From positions 1-7,069 of the forward strand of contig SDWK01000484.1 of the NCBI GenBank assembly GCA_004195335.1: 7,069 nt of DNA, written 5' to 3'. A program made the position numbers and the translations under genes. The stretch is from Shewanella sp. (GTDB lineage: Bacteria; Pseudomonadota; Gammaproteobacteria; Enterobacterales; Shewanellaceae). The notes beneath the pieces are model-generated. The model did no database searches. It was given only the letters and a program-made list of their open reading frames with translations, and was not told where the DNA came from. Positions 1-5,832 of the stretch are shown here, one piece after another (positions within the stretch are counted from its first letter, which is position 1; each line of letters opens with the position of its first letter).

Positions 1-14
1 AGAGAGTACTGAAT

Positions 15-74
15 AAAAAAACGGAGTAACTGCAACCTATGGGAGACTCAAAGAATCACCATAAGTTGCGTTAC
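15..74 (-). terminator. Intrinsic terminator of rlhA
   Basis: Read on the minus strand, the hairpin starts 11 nt after the rlhA stop codon. The outer arm GTAACGCAAC (74-65) pairs with GTTGCAGTTAC (36-26) with one bulged A. The pairing continues inward through TATGG/CCATA with one U-G wobble, giving about 16 paired positions. The loop can fold further (GATTC/GAGTC around a TTT loop). The stem is followed by TCCG and then seven T residues (21-15). A long stem plus a T tract is the classic Rho-independent signal. The 4-nt gap before the T tract is slightly unfavourable. On the plus strand no T tract follows, so it should act only on rlhA transcripts. Confidence 0.72.
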
Positions 75-85
75 GTTCGACAAAT

Positions 86-2002
86 CTAGCCTCTGCCGTC
101 GCTCTTCACCTGACGGTTGGCGCCAACCACCATCATTTCACACTTAGGGCAGTCGAAAACGAGCTTTAATACATCTTTACCTATCTCAAGTACCATAGGA
201 TCCGCCTTTATCCCCGGCACCTCTTTAGGACAGAGATTGAAATTGAAGCGCAAGCAGTGTTTAGTCACCATCAATGGGACCTCTTCAGTGATACCGTTCT
301 TCTCATAGGTATCTTCAATCTCAATCACGCCATGCTGCAGATAGAAGTCTTTCGACTTTTGGTTGGCCACATTAGCCAGATAACTAAGATGCTTAGTCGG
401 ATACATGGCGTCTTGATTATGTTTCCAGGGCTGTGGTCGTTGATAATCATCGACTCGGGCTTGCTCGAGCGCCGTGACCACATCACGACGAAGACCGTTA
501 ATCACCGAGGCTGGCGCAAACCAAACTTGCTCAGTCTCGATACTGATCTCACGGGCAACAAAATCGGTACTGCCAAGTTTTCCTAACTGTTTACGCAGCT
601 TTGCTCCCGCGCTTTCAGGTTCATTGGCAGCCTGTTTATCTAAAGCCAGAGCCACCATGCCCTGATGACCATAGATATCGGTCATCGTCATCTTGATGCC
701 ATCAGTGGTGTCTGTCAGCTTGATATCGACCTCAATAGAACGCTTCGATGACTCTTTGGCTAACACCGCCTCGAACGCCTGATCGCGGTTACGGTAAATC
801 GTCATACCCACTTCAAGATCGCCTGGCACCGCCAATACATGCAGTTTAAGACCTTCGGCGCGATTCAATCGCAAGCCTTTCAACTTGTCATCAGACTGCT
901 TGGCACTGGCATAGTTGGCAGGGAAGTAACATAAGCCATCACCATTATTAAAACTGTGGGTAGAATTAACCTCGATGTAATCTTTGCCTAAAGCCTTAAC
1001 GGTTGCGACCTCTTCACCGATAAATTTTGGTGAACGAAAATCACTGACCCCCTGACTACGTTCATGAACAAAGTAATCGGTGCGACCACGGTTAAAGGTC
1101 TTCTCCGGGTTGGGGATGAAGTTATGCACACTGCGACCATGAGATGAAGCTTTCAATTCCGGGCGACGCGCGATGATCTTATCCAACTCTTGCCTGTAAT
1201 GAGCGGTCACGTTTTTCACATAATTGATATCTTTAAGGCGTCCTTCAATTTTAAACGAGCGCACACCGACATCGATCAAGGCTTCGAGGTTATCGGTCTG
1301 ATTATTATCCTTTAGCGACAACAGATGCTCGTTTTCGGCAAGTACTTCACCCTGACGGGTCTTAAGCTCGCCCGGAAGGCGACACATCTGTGAACACTCA
1401 CCTCGGTTAGCACTGCGGTTACTAAAAGCATGACTTAAGTTACACAAGCCACTGTAAGCCACACACAGGGCACCATGGATAAAGAACTCGAGTTGCATCT
1501 TGGTATGAGCGGCCACTTCGCGTATCTGACTCAATCCCAGCTCGCGAGCGAGTACAACCTGAGAGAAACCAACCTGCTCAAGAAAAACCGCTTTTTCGAC
1601 GGTGCGGTTATCCATCTGAGTACTGGCATGCAACGCGATGGGAGGAAGGTCGAGCTGTAGTACGCCCATATCCTGTACAATGAGGGCATCGGCGCCTGCT
1701 TCATAGAGCTGCCAGATCAACTTTTCAGCATCGGCCAGCTCATCATCCATCAAGATGGTATTGAGCGTAACAAACACCTGAGCATAGTATTTATGGGCAA
1801 AGCTACAGAGCCTAGCGATATCTTCAACGCTATTACCCGCACTTGCACGAGCACCAAAATCTGGGCCACCAATATAGACCGCATCGGCACCATGAAGAAT
1901 CGCTTCCATACCAAACTCGGCATTTTTAGCCGGGGCAAGCAGTTCTAATCGGTTCGATATATGCGAGATATCATCGGGGGTAAAGGTGGCAGCTTTGCTC
2001 AT
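86..2002 (-). CDS. rlhA: 23S rRNA 5-hydroxycytidine C2501 synthase (U32 family)
   Basis: This 638-residue protein aligns closely from memory along its length with E. coli RlhA (formerly YdcP, about 650 aa), which hydroxylates C2501 of 23S rRNA with help from prephenate-linked metabolism and iron-sulfur assembly. The N-terminal U32 barrel covers about residues 18-290 (RLELLAPAKNAEF, HGADAVYIGGPDFGAR, FKIEGRLKDINYVKN). The U32 signature EFFIHGALCVAYSGLCNLS spans 172-190. Cys180, Cys187, Cys203 and Cys207 are the expected Fe-S ligands. The region from about 330 to 510 is the middle domain found in the long U32 members but absent from the shorter TrhP/YegQ (about 450 aa). The C-terminus carries four more cysteines (583, 591, 618, 621). 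The start at 2002 gives about 11 residues more than E. coli before the conserved RLELL; no later ATG keeps that motif. The Shine-Dalgarno is weak (TGAGTGA). The gene stands alone with its own promoter and terminator. Older databases call it a U32 collagenase-like peptidase; no protease role is implied. Confidence 0.93.
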   Translation of the reverse strand: MSKAATFTPDDISHISNRLELLAPAKNAEFGMEAILHGADAVYIGGPDFGARASAGNSVEDIARLCSFAHKYYAQVFVTLNTILMDDELADAEKLIWQLYEAGADALIVQDMGVLQLDLPPIALHASTQMDNRTVEKAVFLEQVGFSQVVLARELGLSQIREVAAHTKMQLEFFIHGALCVAYSGLCNLSHAFSNRSANRGECSQMCRLPGELKTRQGEVLAENEHLLSLKDNNQTDNLEALIDVGVRSFKIEGRLKDINYVKNVTAHYRQELDKIIARRPELKASSHGRSVHNFIPNPEKTFNRGRTDYFVHERSQGVSDFRSPKFIGEEVATVKALGKDYIEVNSTHSFNNGDGLCYFPANYASAKQSDDKLKGLRLNRAEGLKLHVLAVPGDLEVGMTIYRNRDQAFEAVLAKESSKRSIEVDIKLTDTTDGIKMTMTDIYGHQGMVALALDKQAANEPESAGAKLRKQLGKLGSTDFVAREISIETEQVWFAPASVINGLRRDVVTALEQARVDDYQRPQPWKHNQDAMYPTKHLSYLANVANQKSKDFYLQHGVIEIEDTYEKNGITEEVPLMVTKHCLRFNFNLCPKEVPGIKADPMVLEIGKDVLKLVFDCPKCEMMVVGANRQVKSDGRG

Positions 2003-2036
2003 AAAAAATCACTCAAAAGGTAACGCGAAAATTTTG

Positions 2037-2052
2037 GTGAGACATTATAGCA
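2037..2052 (-). promoter_or_regulatory. Predicted sigma70 extended -10 promoter of rlhA
   Basis: On the minus strand TGCTATAAT occurs, with a perfect TATAAT at 2049-2044 preceded by the TG of an extended -10 element. No good -35 hexamer is visible 16-18 bp upstream, which is typical of extended -10 promoters. The predicted start is near 2037, leaving a leader of about 35 nt before the rlhA ATG. Placement is from motif reading only. Confidence 0.6.
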
Positions 2053-2169
2053 AAGAAGTTTACCCGATTGGGATTAGGGTCTGCTTATCTTTCGAGCTTG
2101 ATTTTCGCTCAACATCTATGAAGTCTGAGCAAAGCACGAGCGATGATGAACAAGGTGAGCATGAAAAAA

Positions 2170-2487
2170 TCAGTAATGCACGGCTAACCATACCGTTTCA
2201 GTCTCTTCACTTGTCCAGCTCACCCTGTGCTTTCTATGTGCCTCAATATCTACATAATCCCCCGTTTTCAGGTGTATAAGCTCTCCATGCTCAAACTGTA
2301 ACTTGGCTTCCCCCTGCAACACCATCACCCACTCGCTTCTATCTTGATCGTACCATTGACCCTCTGCTGTCACGTGAGCCTTAGAGACGATTCGCTCGAT
2401 TAATACCTTGTCGTTGCCGCCGATCTGCTCGAACACCTCCAGAGAAAGGTCTGTTGGCAACTGAGTCAATATATTAAACTTTTGCAT
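2170..2487 (-). CDS. Small cupin-domain protein
   Basis: This is a 105-residue single-domain cupin, probably cytoplasmic since no signal peptide is visible. I recognise the family pattern (WYDQ-x3-EWV-x-V-L-x-G near 45-59, GDYVDIEAHRKHRV at 76-89, WLAVHY at the C-terminus) but no characterised function. The usual first metal motif HxH is missing: the aligned stretch reads WYDQDRSEW, keeping only Glu52. In motif 2 the usual Pro is Glu82, while His84 and His87 remain. Metal binding is therefore uncertain. A longer reading begins at a GTG at 2493, but the ATG at 2487 is preferred because AAGGAG (2498-2493) lies 5 nt before it and overlaps that GTG. The gene lies 74 bp downstream of norR on the same strand with no terminator between, so co-transcription is likely. 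A link to NO stress is inferred from position alone. Confidence 0.85.
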   Translation of the reverse strand: MQKFNILTQLPTDLSLEVFEQIGGNDKVLIERIVSKAHVTAEGQWYDQDRSEWVMVLQGEAKLQFEHGELIHLKTGDYVDIEAHRKHRVSWTSEETETVWLAVHY

Positions 2488-2492
2488 ACACA

Positions 2493-2498
2493 CTCCTT
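2493..2498 (-). promoter_or_regulatory. Ribosome binding site fixing the cupin start
   Basis: AAGGAG on the minus strand ends 5 nt before the ATG at 2487. It overlaps the upstream in-frame GTG at 2493, so initiation at that GTG is implausible. Confidence 0.75.
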
Positions 2499-2510
2499 TT
2501 CGGTTTGACT

Positions 2511-2539
2511 ATCTCAACGATCACTCAGCTATCACTCAA
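2511..2539 (-). repeat. 11-bp tandem repeat upstream of the cupin gene
   Basis: On the minus strand TGAGTGATAGC is followed directly by TGAGTGATCGT and then a partial TGAGATA. The exact 8-mer TGAGTGAT lies at 2538-2531 and 2527-2520, with an 11-bp period close to one helical turn. It sits between the norR stop and the cupin ribosome binding site. It could be an operator or a chance duplication. The same 8-mer also occurs in front of rlhA (2015-2008). Confidence 0.45.
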
Positions 2540-2561
2540 TGAAGCCAGCAATAAGCTTAGG

Positions 2562-4166
2562 CTAATCAACAACAATACGCTTAGTCACTCTAATGCCTAA
2601 GCGTTTTGCCAGTCGATTCAAATTGGCACGATCCATCTGTAACTGTTTCGCAGTAGCAGACCAATTCCCTTGTTGCTTACTCAGTGATTGCAGAATAACG
2701 TTACGCTGGAACTCATCAGTCATTAATTTAAGGTTTGTTCCGTCCACCTCACCTGCCAATGTCACCGCGCCTTGCTCAAACTTCTTTAAATCACTGTTCT
2801 GGTTCTGTTGGCGCTCCCGAGGCAGTAATAAAGCCAAGTGATTAAGCCCAATTCTCACTATAGCGGAAGTGGCATCACTTCTGGCTCTCAATGCTGCTCG
2901 GCTAATGATATGTTCGAGTTCACGTACGTTTCCTGGCCAGTCATATTGATTCAGCGCCGATACGGCATTGGCATTGAGTGTGAGCTGGACAATACCCAGT
3001 TTGCGCCGTGTTAATTCAATAAAGTAGCCCGAAAGCAAACTGATATCACCTTCGCGCTCACGAAGCGCTGGTACTGCCACAGGGTAAACACTTAAGCGAT
3101 GATACAGATCAGCCCTAAAACGCCCTTGCTCAACCTCTACTTTTAGCTGACGATTGGTTGCAGCCAAGATGCGCACATCAACATGCTCCACATCATCTTT
3201 ACCCACCACTTGGATCTCTTGGTTTTGCAATACTCGTAATAACTTACTCTGTACCGCTAAAGGTAACTCACCAATCTCGTCTAAAAATATGGTGCCACCA
3301 TTAGCAAGGCTAAATTTACCCCTTCGATTTCTGTCCGCCCCGGTAAATGCGCCCTTAACATGACCAAACAATTCACTCTCGATGAGACTTTCAGGCAATG
3401 CTGCACAGTTAACGTATACCAGAGGTCCTTCACAGCGACTCGATTGTCTGTGCAGCGTTCTCGCTACCAGTTCCTTACCAACACCGGTTTCCCCCTCAAT
3501 TAAGATAGAGAAATTAGACGCGGCAACCATCTCTATTTCACGCTTTAATTTCAGCATGATGTCACTGTCACCAATCAACTCCCCCCCATCTTTCACTAAG
3601 GCTTCATGAGTGAGTTCAGCTACAACTTGTTGATTGTGTTTTGAATGCTGTTCTAGTTGCTGCAGTAAGATTGCTGTCTTTAAGGTGGCGGCCGACATAG
3701 CAGCAATGATGTCTAGTGTACGCTTAGGAATGTCATCAAATACATTGGGCACCATGCTATCTAACGTCAATATACCAATCAATTTGTCGTCAGAAAGCAG
3801 GGGGAATCCCATACAAGCATGAACGGGGAGATCGCCACCATGGGACAGCAACAAACCATCATATGGGTCTGCCAATTCGCTATCTGCTGCAAATCGAACG
3901 GGAGTTTGCGATTCACTAATTTGCTCAAACCTAGGATGGGCAACCGTTTCAAAACGACGACCCAAGGTCTCTTTGGTTAGCCCTTGCTGTGCTAACGGCT
4001 TTAAATAATTGCCTTGAACATGCAATAACACGACGGCATCGCAAGCGACAGCATGCCTAACAGTGCTAAGTAATCGATCAAATCGGTCTTTACTTGCAAG
4101 GCTGTTAGTTAAGTCGAGCGCTAATTCAATCAAGGCTGCAGAGGATATTTCACTCATAGTGATCAT
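2562..4166 (-). CDS. norR: NorR, NO-responsive sigma54-dependent activator
   Basis: A cytoplasmic 534-residue regulator (E. coli NorR is about 504 aa) that senses NO at a mononuclear iron and activates sigma54 promoters. The N-terminal GAF sensor covers about 8-172. The residues I recall as implicated in iron binding in E. coli (R75, D96, D99, C113, D131) correspond to R79, D100, D103, C118 and D136, and all are conserved. The AAA+ domain covers about 195-430, with Walker A GETGVGKE (225-232), the sigma54-contact loop GAFTGA (272-277), Walker B GTIFLDEIGE (291-300) and the WPGNVRELEH motif (410-419). A Gln-rich linker follows (about 450-480). A Fis-type helix-turn-helix lies at about 483-525 (NWSATAKQLQMDRANLNRLAKRLG). 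An internal ATG at 4157 would match the E. coli start better; neither ATG has a clear Shine-Dalgarno, so the start is open by three codons. It is divergent from nnrS-hmp, its likely targets, and the cupin gene follows. Confidence 0.94.
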   Translation of the reverse strand: MITMSEISSAALIELALDLTNSLASKDRFDRLLSTVRHAVACDAVVLLHVQGNYLKPLAQQGLTKETLGRRFETVAHPRFEQISESQTPVRFAADSELADPYDGLLLSHGGDLPVHACMGFPLLSDDKLIGILTLDSMVPNVFDDIPKRTLDIIAAMSAATLKTAILLQQLEQHSKHNQQVVAELTHEALVKDGGELIGDSDIMLKLKREIEMVAASNFSILIEGETGVGKELVARTLHRQSSRCEGPLVYVNCAALPESLIESELFGHVKGAFTGADRNRRGKFSLANGGTIFLDEIGELPLAVQSKLLRVLQNQEIQVVGKDDVEHVDVRILAATNRQLKVEVEQGRFRADLYHRLSVYPVAVPALREREGDISLLSGYFIELTRRKLGIVQLTLNANAVSALNQYDWPGNVRELEHIISRAALRARSDATSAIVRIGLNHLALLLPRERQQNQNSDLKKFEQGAVTLAGEVDGTNLKLMTDEFQRNVILQSLSKQQGNWSATAKQLQMDRANLNRLAKRLGIRVTKRIVVD

Positions 4167-4183
4167 AGCCCACGGTTAACAAA

Positions 4184-4201
4184 GGTATAGGCAAAGATAC
4201 C
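4184..4201. repeat. Inverted repeat in the norR leader/promoter
   Basis: GGTAT and ATACC flank an 8-bp spacer, a perfect 5-bp dyad of 18 bp lying 18 bp upstream of the first norR ATG. Read on the minus strand it includes TATACC, a possible -10 hexamer for norR without a convincing -35. It could be an operator for norR expression. It does not fit the GT-N7-AC NorR pattern. Confidence 0.35.
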
Positions 4202-4239
4202 ATGTTTGAGCCAGCACGCTAACAAAACAACTCTATTGA

Positions 4240-4250
4240 GTCATTAGGAC
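4240..4250. promoter_or_regulatory. Predicted NorR box 1 (distal)
   Basis: GTCATTAGGAC fits the published NorR core GT-N7-AC. Its centre at 4245 is about 110 bp before the predicted nnrS start site, in the usual range for sigma54 enhancers. The outer GTC/GAC triplets are symmetric, while the inner bases are less so. It lies 25 bp from box 2, centre to centre. Confidence 0.6.
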
Positions 4251-4264
4251 TACAAAGAAGCGAG

Positions 4265-4275
4265 GTCAAATTGAC
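4265..4275. promoter_or_regulatory. Predicted NorR box 2 (proximal)
   Basis: GTCAAATTGAC is a perfect 11-bp palindrome around a central A and fits GT-N7-AC exactly. Its centre at 4270 is about 85 bp before the predicted start site. It lies inside a wider dyad, CGAGGT (4261-4266) and ACCTCG (4282-4287). E. coli norV has three such sites; a strict scan of 4167-4330 finds only two here. Confidence 0.72.
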
Positions 4276-4328
4276 TACAACACCTCGAGTATCTCACTGA
4301 AAACCTATGGTTATGGGGTTTATCAACT

Positions 4329-4344
4329 TGGCACGTTAATCGCA
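4329..4344 (+). promoter_or_regulatory. Sigma54 (-24/-12) promoter of nnrS-hmp
   Basis: TGGCACG-N4-TCGCA matches the consensus TGGCACG-N4-TTGCW, with a perfect -24 element and one mismatch in the -12 element. The invariant GG (4330-4331) and GC (4342-4343) are 12 bp apart, as required. The predicted start is near 4355, leaving a leader of about 119 nt before the nnrS ATG. Its orientation toward nnrS, with NorR boxes upstream and norR next door, supports the call strongly. Confidence 0.85.
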
Positions 4345-4408
4345 ATAATTATTCATAATCGCTAACCAAAAGGGCTAGCTGTAAATTTTCAAGCTCATAT
4401 TTTTAACA

Positions 4409-4451
4409 AGCCAGTAATTGTTGGCTATTCACTAACCTGTCGATTATCGAC
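4409..4451 (+). promoter_or_regulatory. Structured 5' leader of nnrS (two small inverted repeats)
   Basis: Within the predicted leader, AGCCA (4409-4413) can pair with TGGCT (4422-4426) across 8 nt. A perfect 13-bp palindrome, GTCGAT-T-ATCGAC, occupies 4439-4451, ending 22 nt before the nnrS ATG. In RNA the palindrome would form a 5-bp stem with a UUA loop. It may instead be a DNA operator downstream of the start site. The nnrS start lacks a clear Shine-Dalgarno (only CGAGC about 12 nt upstream), so leader structure could matter for translation. Function is not shown by the sequence. Confidence 0.4.
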
Positions 4452-4473
4452 GCTAAACGAGCAAAGTATACAG

Positions 4474-5724
4474 ATGATAAGTGAGCCAAAAACAAAGCAT
4501 GTCCTCTCTTCGACTGGGGAGATTGAACAAGTCTCAGTGACATCAGTGTCGTCGCTGGACAAACTTGCACAACAGCCTTTATGGGACTTGGCCTTTAGAC
4601 CTTGGTTTCTTGCCGCCTGCATATCTTCTGTTATCAGTATTGGCATATGGCTACTCTATCTACATGGACAGTTCAGCGGCTTTACCACTGGAGCTATCAG
4701 TCCCGTAATCTGGCATATCCATGAAATGCTATTTGGCTTTGGCGCAACAATCGCGGTTGCATTTCTGCTTACCGCAGCGCAAACCTGGACTAACAAACGC
4801 AGCATCAATGGCCTAGCACTCATTGGCTTAACTCTTATTTGGCTGGCCGTACGCGTGTTACTTTGGAGTTCAGCCCCGCGACTACAACTGGCGGCGATGG
4901 CACTGCAAGCGACATGGTGGATGGTCTCTATCGCATACATTGCCAACATGGTTATCAGTGCGCAGAGCAAGCGGAACTATCAATTTATACCGATTTTATC
5001 GGCAATGATGTTACTCAACATCGGTTTTTTAGCCGCAGACTACAGCGGTCACACCCAGCTTGCACTGCATCTGTCTCGCAGCGCCATACTACTGTTTGGG
5101 CTCATTGTCGGGGTCATAGGTGGTCGAGTTATTCCATTTTTCACTGGACGCGGCGCAGAGGGATCCAACGTAACCTCAACGCCACGTTTAGATAAATTAC
5201 TGCCAGTCGCGACGATCACAGGCGTCAGCATATTCTTCATCGACTACTTTGTTAACTTACCGTTTAGCCCTGCTTCAATTTTAATCTTAACGGGCATTTT
5301 GCACTTAGCACGACTACTGCACTGGGACTCAATAGCCACTCGAAAAGTCCCATTACTCTGGTCTTTGCATGCGTCATATTTAGCCTTATCTTTAGGGCTG
5401 ATCGCGCTAGGCGTTAGTTACCATACTGATTTAATCAGATTTGCAGATGCGTTACATATCATCACTATAGGCACCATAGGCGCGATGATTTTAGGCATGA
5501 TAGCGAGGGTATCTCTAGGCCACACAGGTAGAGCACTCAAACCACATTGGTCAATCAATATTGCGTTTTCTCTCATATTAATTGGCGCACTTACCAGAGT
5601 CATTCTGCCACTAATACAACAACCAATTTTAGGCTGGGACATCAGTGCACTTTGCTGGATAGTCAGTTTTGGACTATTTATTTGGCACTACACCCCCATA
5701 CTCCTGCGAGCGAGACAAAGCTAA
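4474..5724 (+). CDS. nnrS: NnrS family membrane protein
   Basis: A 416-residue inner-membrane protein of the NnrS family, a haem- and copper-containing protein described in Rhodobacter and linked in Vibrio to protection of metabolism against nitrosative stress; the chemistry is unsettled. About 12 hydrophobic segments can be read (near 43-63, 82-102, 112-130, 137-162, 170-188, 200-222, 242-260, 264-281, 294-313, 324-345, 360-381, 388-411). Family hallmarks are PLWDLAFRPWFL (35-46), WHIHEMLFGF (80-89, His81 and His83 as candidate metal ligands), GGRVIPFFT (216-224), LWSLH (295-299, His299), His328 and MIARVSLGHTGR (342-353, His350). A polar tail of about 34 residues precedes the first conserved block. 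The gene is first after the sigma54 promoter and precedes hmp on the same strand, which fits NorR control. The ribosome binding site is weak. Confidence 0.92.
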   Translation: MISEPKTKHVLSSTGEIEQVSVTSVSSLDKLAQQPLWDLAFRPWFLAACISSVISIGIWLLYLHGQFSGFTTGAISPVIWHIHEMLFGFGATIAVAFLLTAAQTWTNKRSINGLALIGLTLIWLAVRVLLWSSAPRLQLAAMALQATWWMVSIAYIANMVISAQSKRNYQFIPILSAMMLLNIGFLAADYSGHTQLALHLSRSAILLFGLIVGVIGGRVIPFFTGRGAEGSNVTSTPRLDKLLPVATITGVSIFFIDYFVNLPFSPASILILTGILHLARLLHWDSIATRKVPLLWSLHASYLALSLGLIALGVSYHTDLIRFADALHIITIGTIGAMILGMIARVSLGHTGRALKPHWSINIAFSLILIGALTRVILPLIQQPILGWDISALCWIVSFGLFIWHYTPILLRARQS

Positions 5725-5832
5725 ATCTTATACCAAATATCATTAAAAAAGAGCAAAGATTAACTCACGAATAAGACCCACCCTATACCTATTGCGATTG
5801 TTGCTTAGGTCAATTTTATGAAGGATATTTTG
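5725..5832 (+). other. nnrS-hmp intergenic gap
   Basis: These 108 bp contain no convincing terminator, no sigma54 element and no complete GT-N7-AC box. A weak sigma70-like pair, TTAACT (5760-5765) and TATACC (5784-5789) with an 18-bp spacer, might give hmp a basal promoter, but each hexamer matches only about 4 of 6 consensus bases. The simplest reading is read-through from the nnrS promoter. Confidence 0.4.
5821..5825 (+). promoter_or_regulatory. Ribosome binding site fixing the hmp start
   Basis: AAGGA lies 7 nt before the ATG at 5833. It falls inside the reading that would begin at the upstream in-frame ATG (5818), so the site argues for the downstream start. Confidence 0.7.

Noticed and set aside
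86..2002. U32 collagenase-type peptidase
   Set aside because: The length, middle domain and cysteine pattern match RlhA, an RNA-modifying enzyme; the peptidase label is historical.
1986..2279. Plus-strand open reading frame of 97 codons
   Set aside because: It runs antisense over the rlhA start and the cupin 3' end, and its translation shows no recognisable motif.
2541..2564. AGCC...GGCT hairpin after norR as a terminator
   Set aside because: The stem is only 4 bp, partly overlaps the norR stop and has no T tract.
4289..4299. GTATCTCACTG as a third NorR box, 24 bp after box 2
   Set aside because: Spacing is attractive but the second half reads TG instead of AC.
4425..4646. Minus-strand open reading frame overlapping the nnrS start
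   Set aside because: It is antisense to nnrS, with no family motif and no ribosome binding site of note.
4839..5195. Plus-strand open reading frame of 118 codons
   Set aside because: It lies wholly inside nnrS in another frame; the nnrS translation has clear family motifs across the same stretch.
5809..5819. GTCAATTTTAT just before hmp as a third NorR box
   Set aside because: It has GT-N7-AT rather than AC, so only one half-site fits, and no sigma54 element lies downstream.
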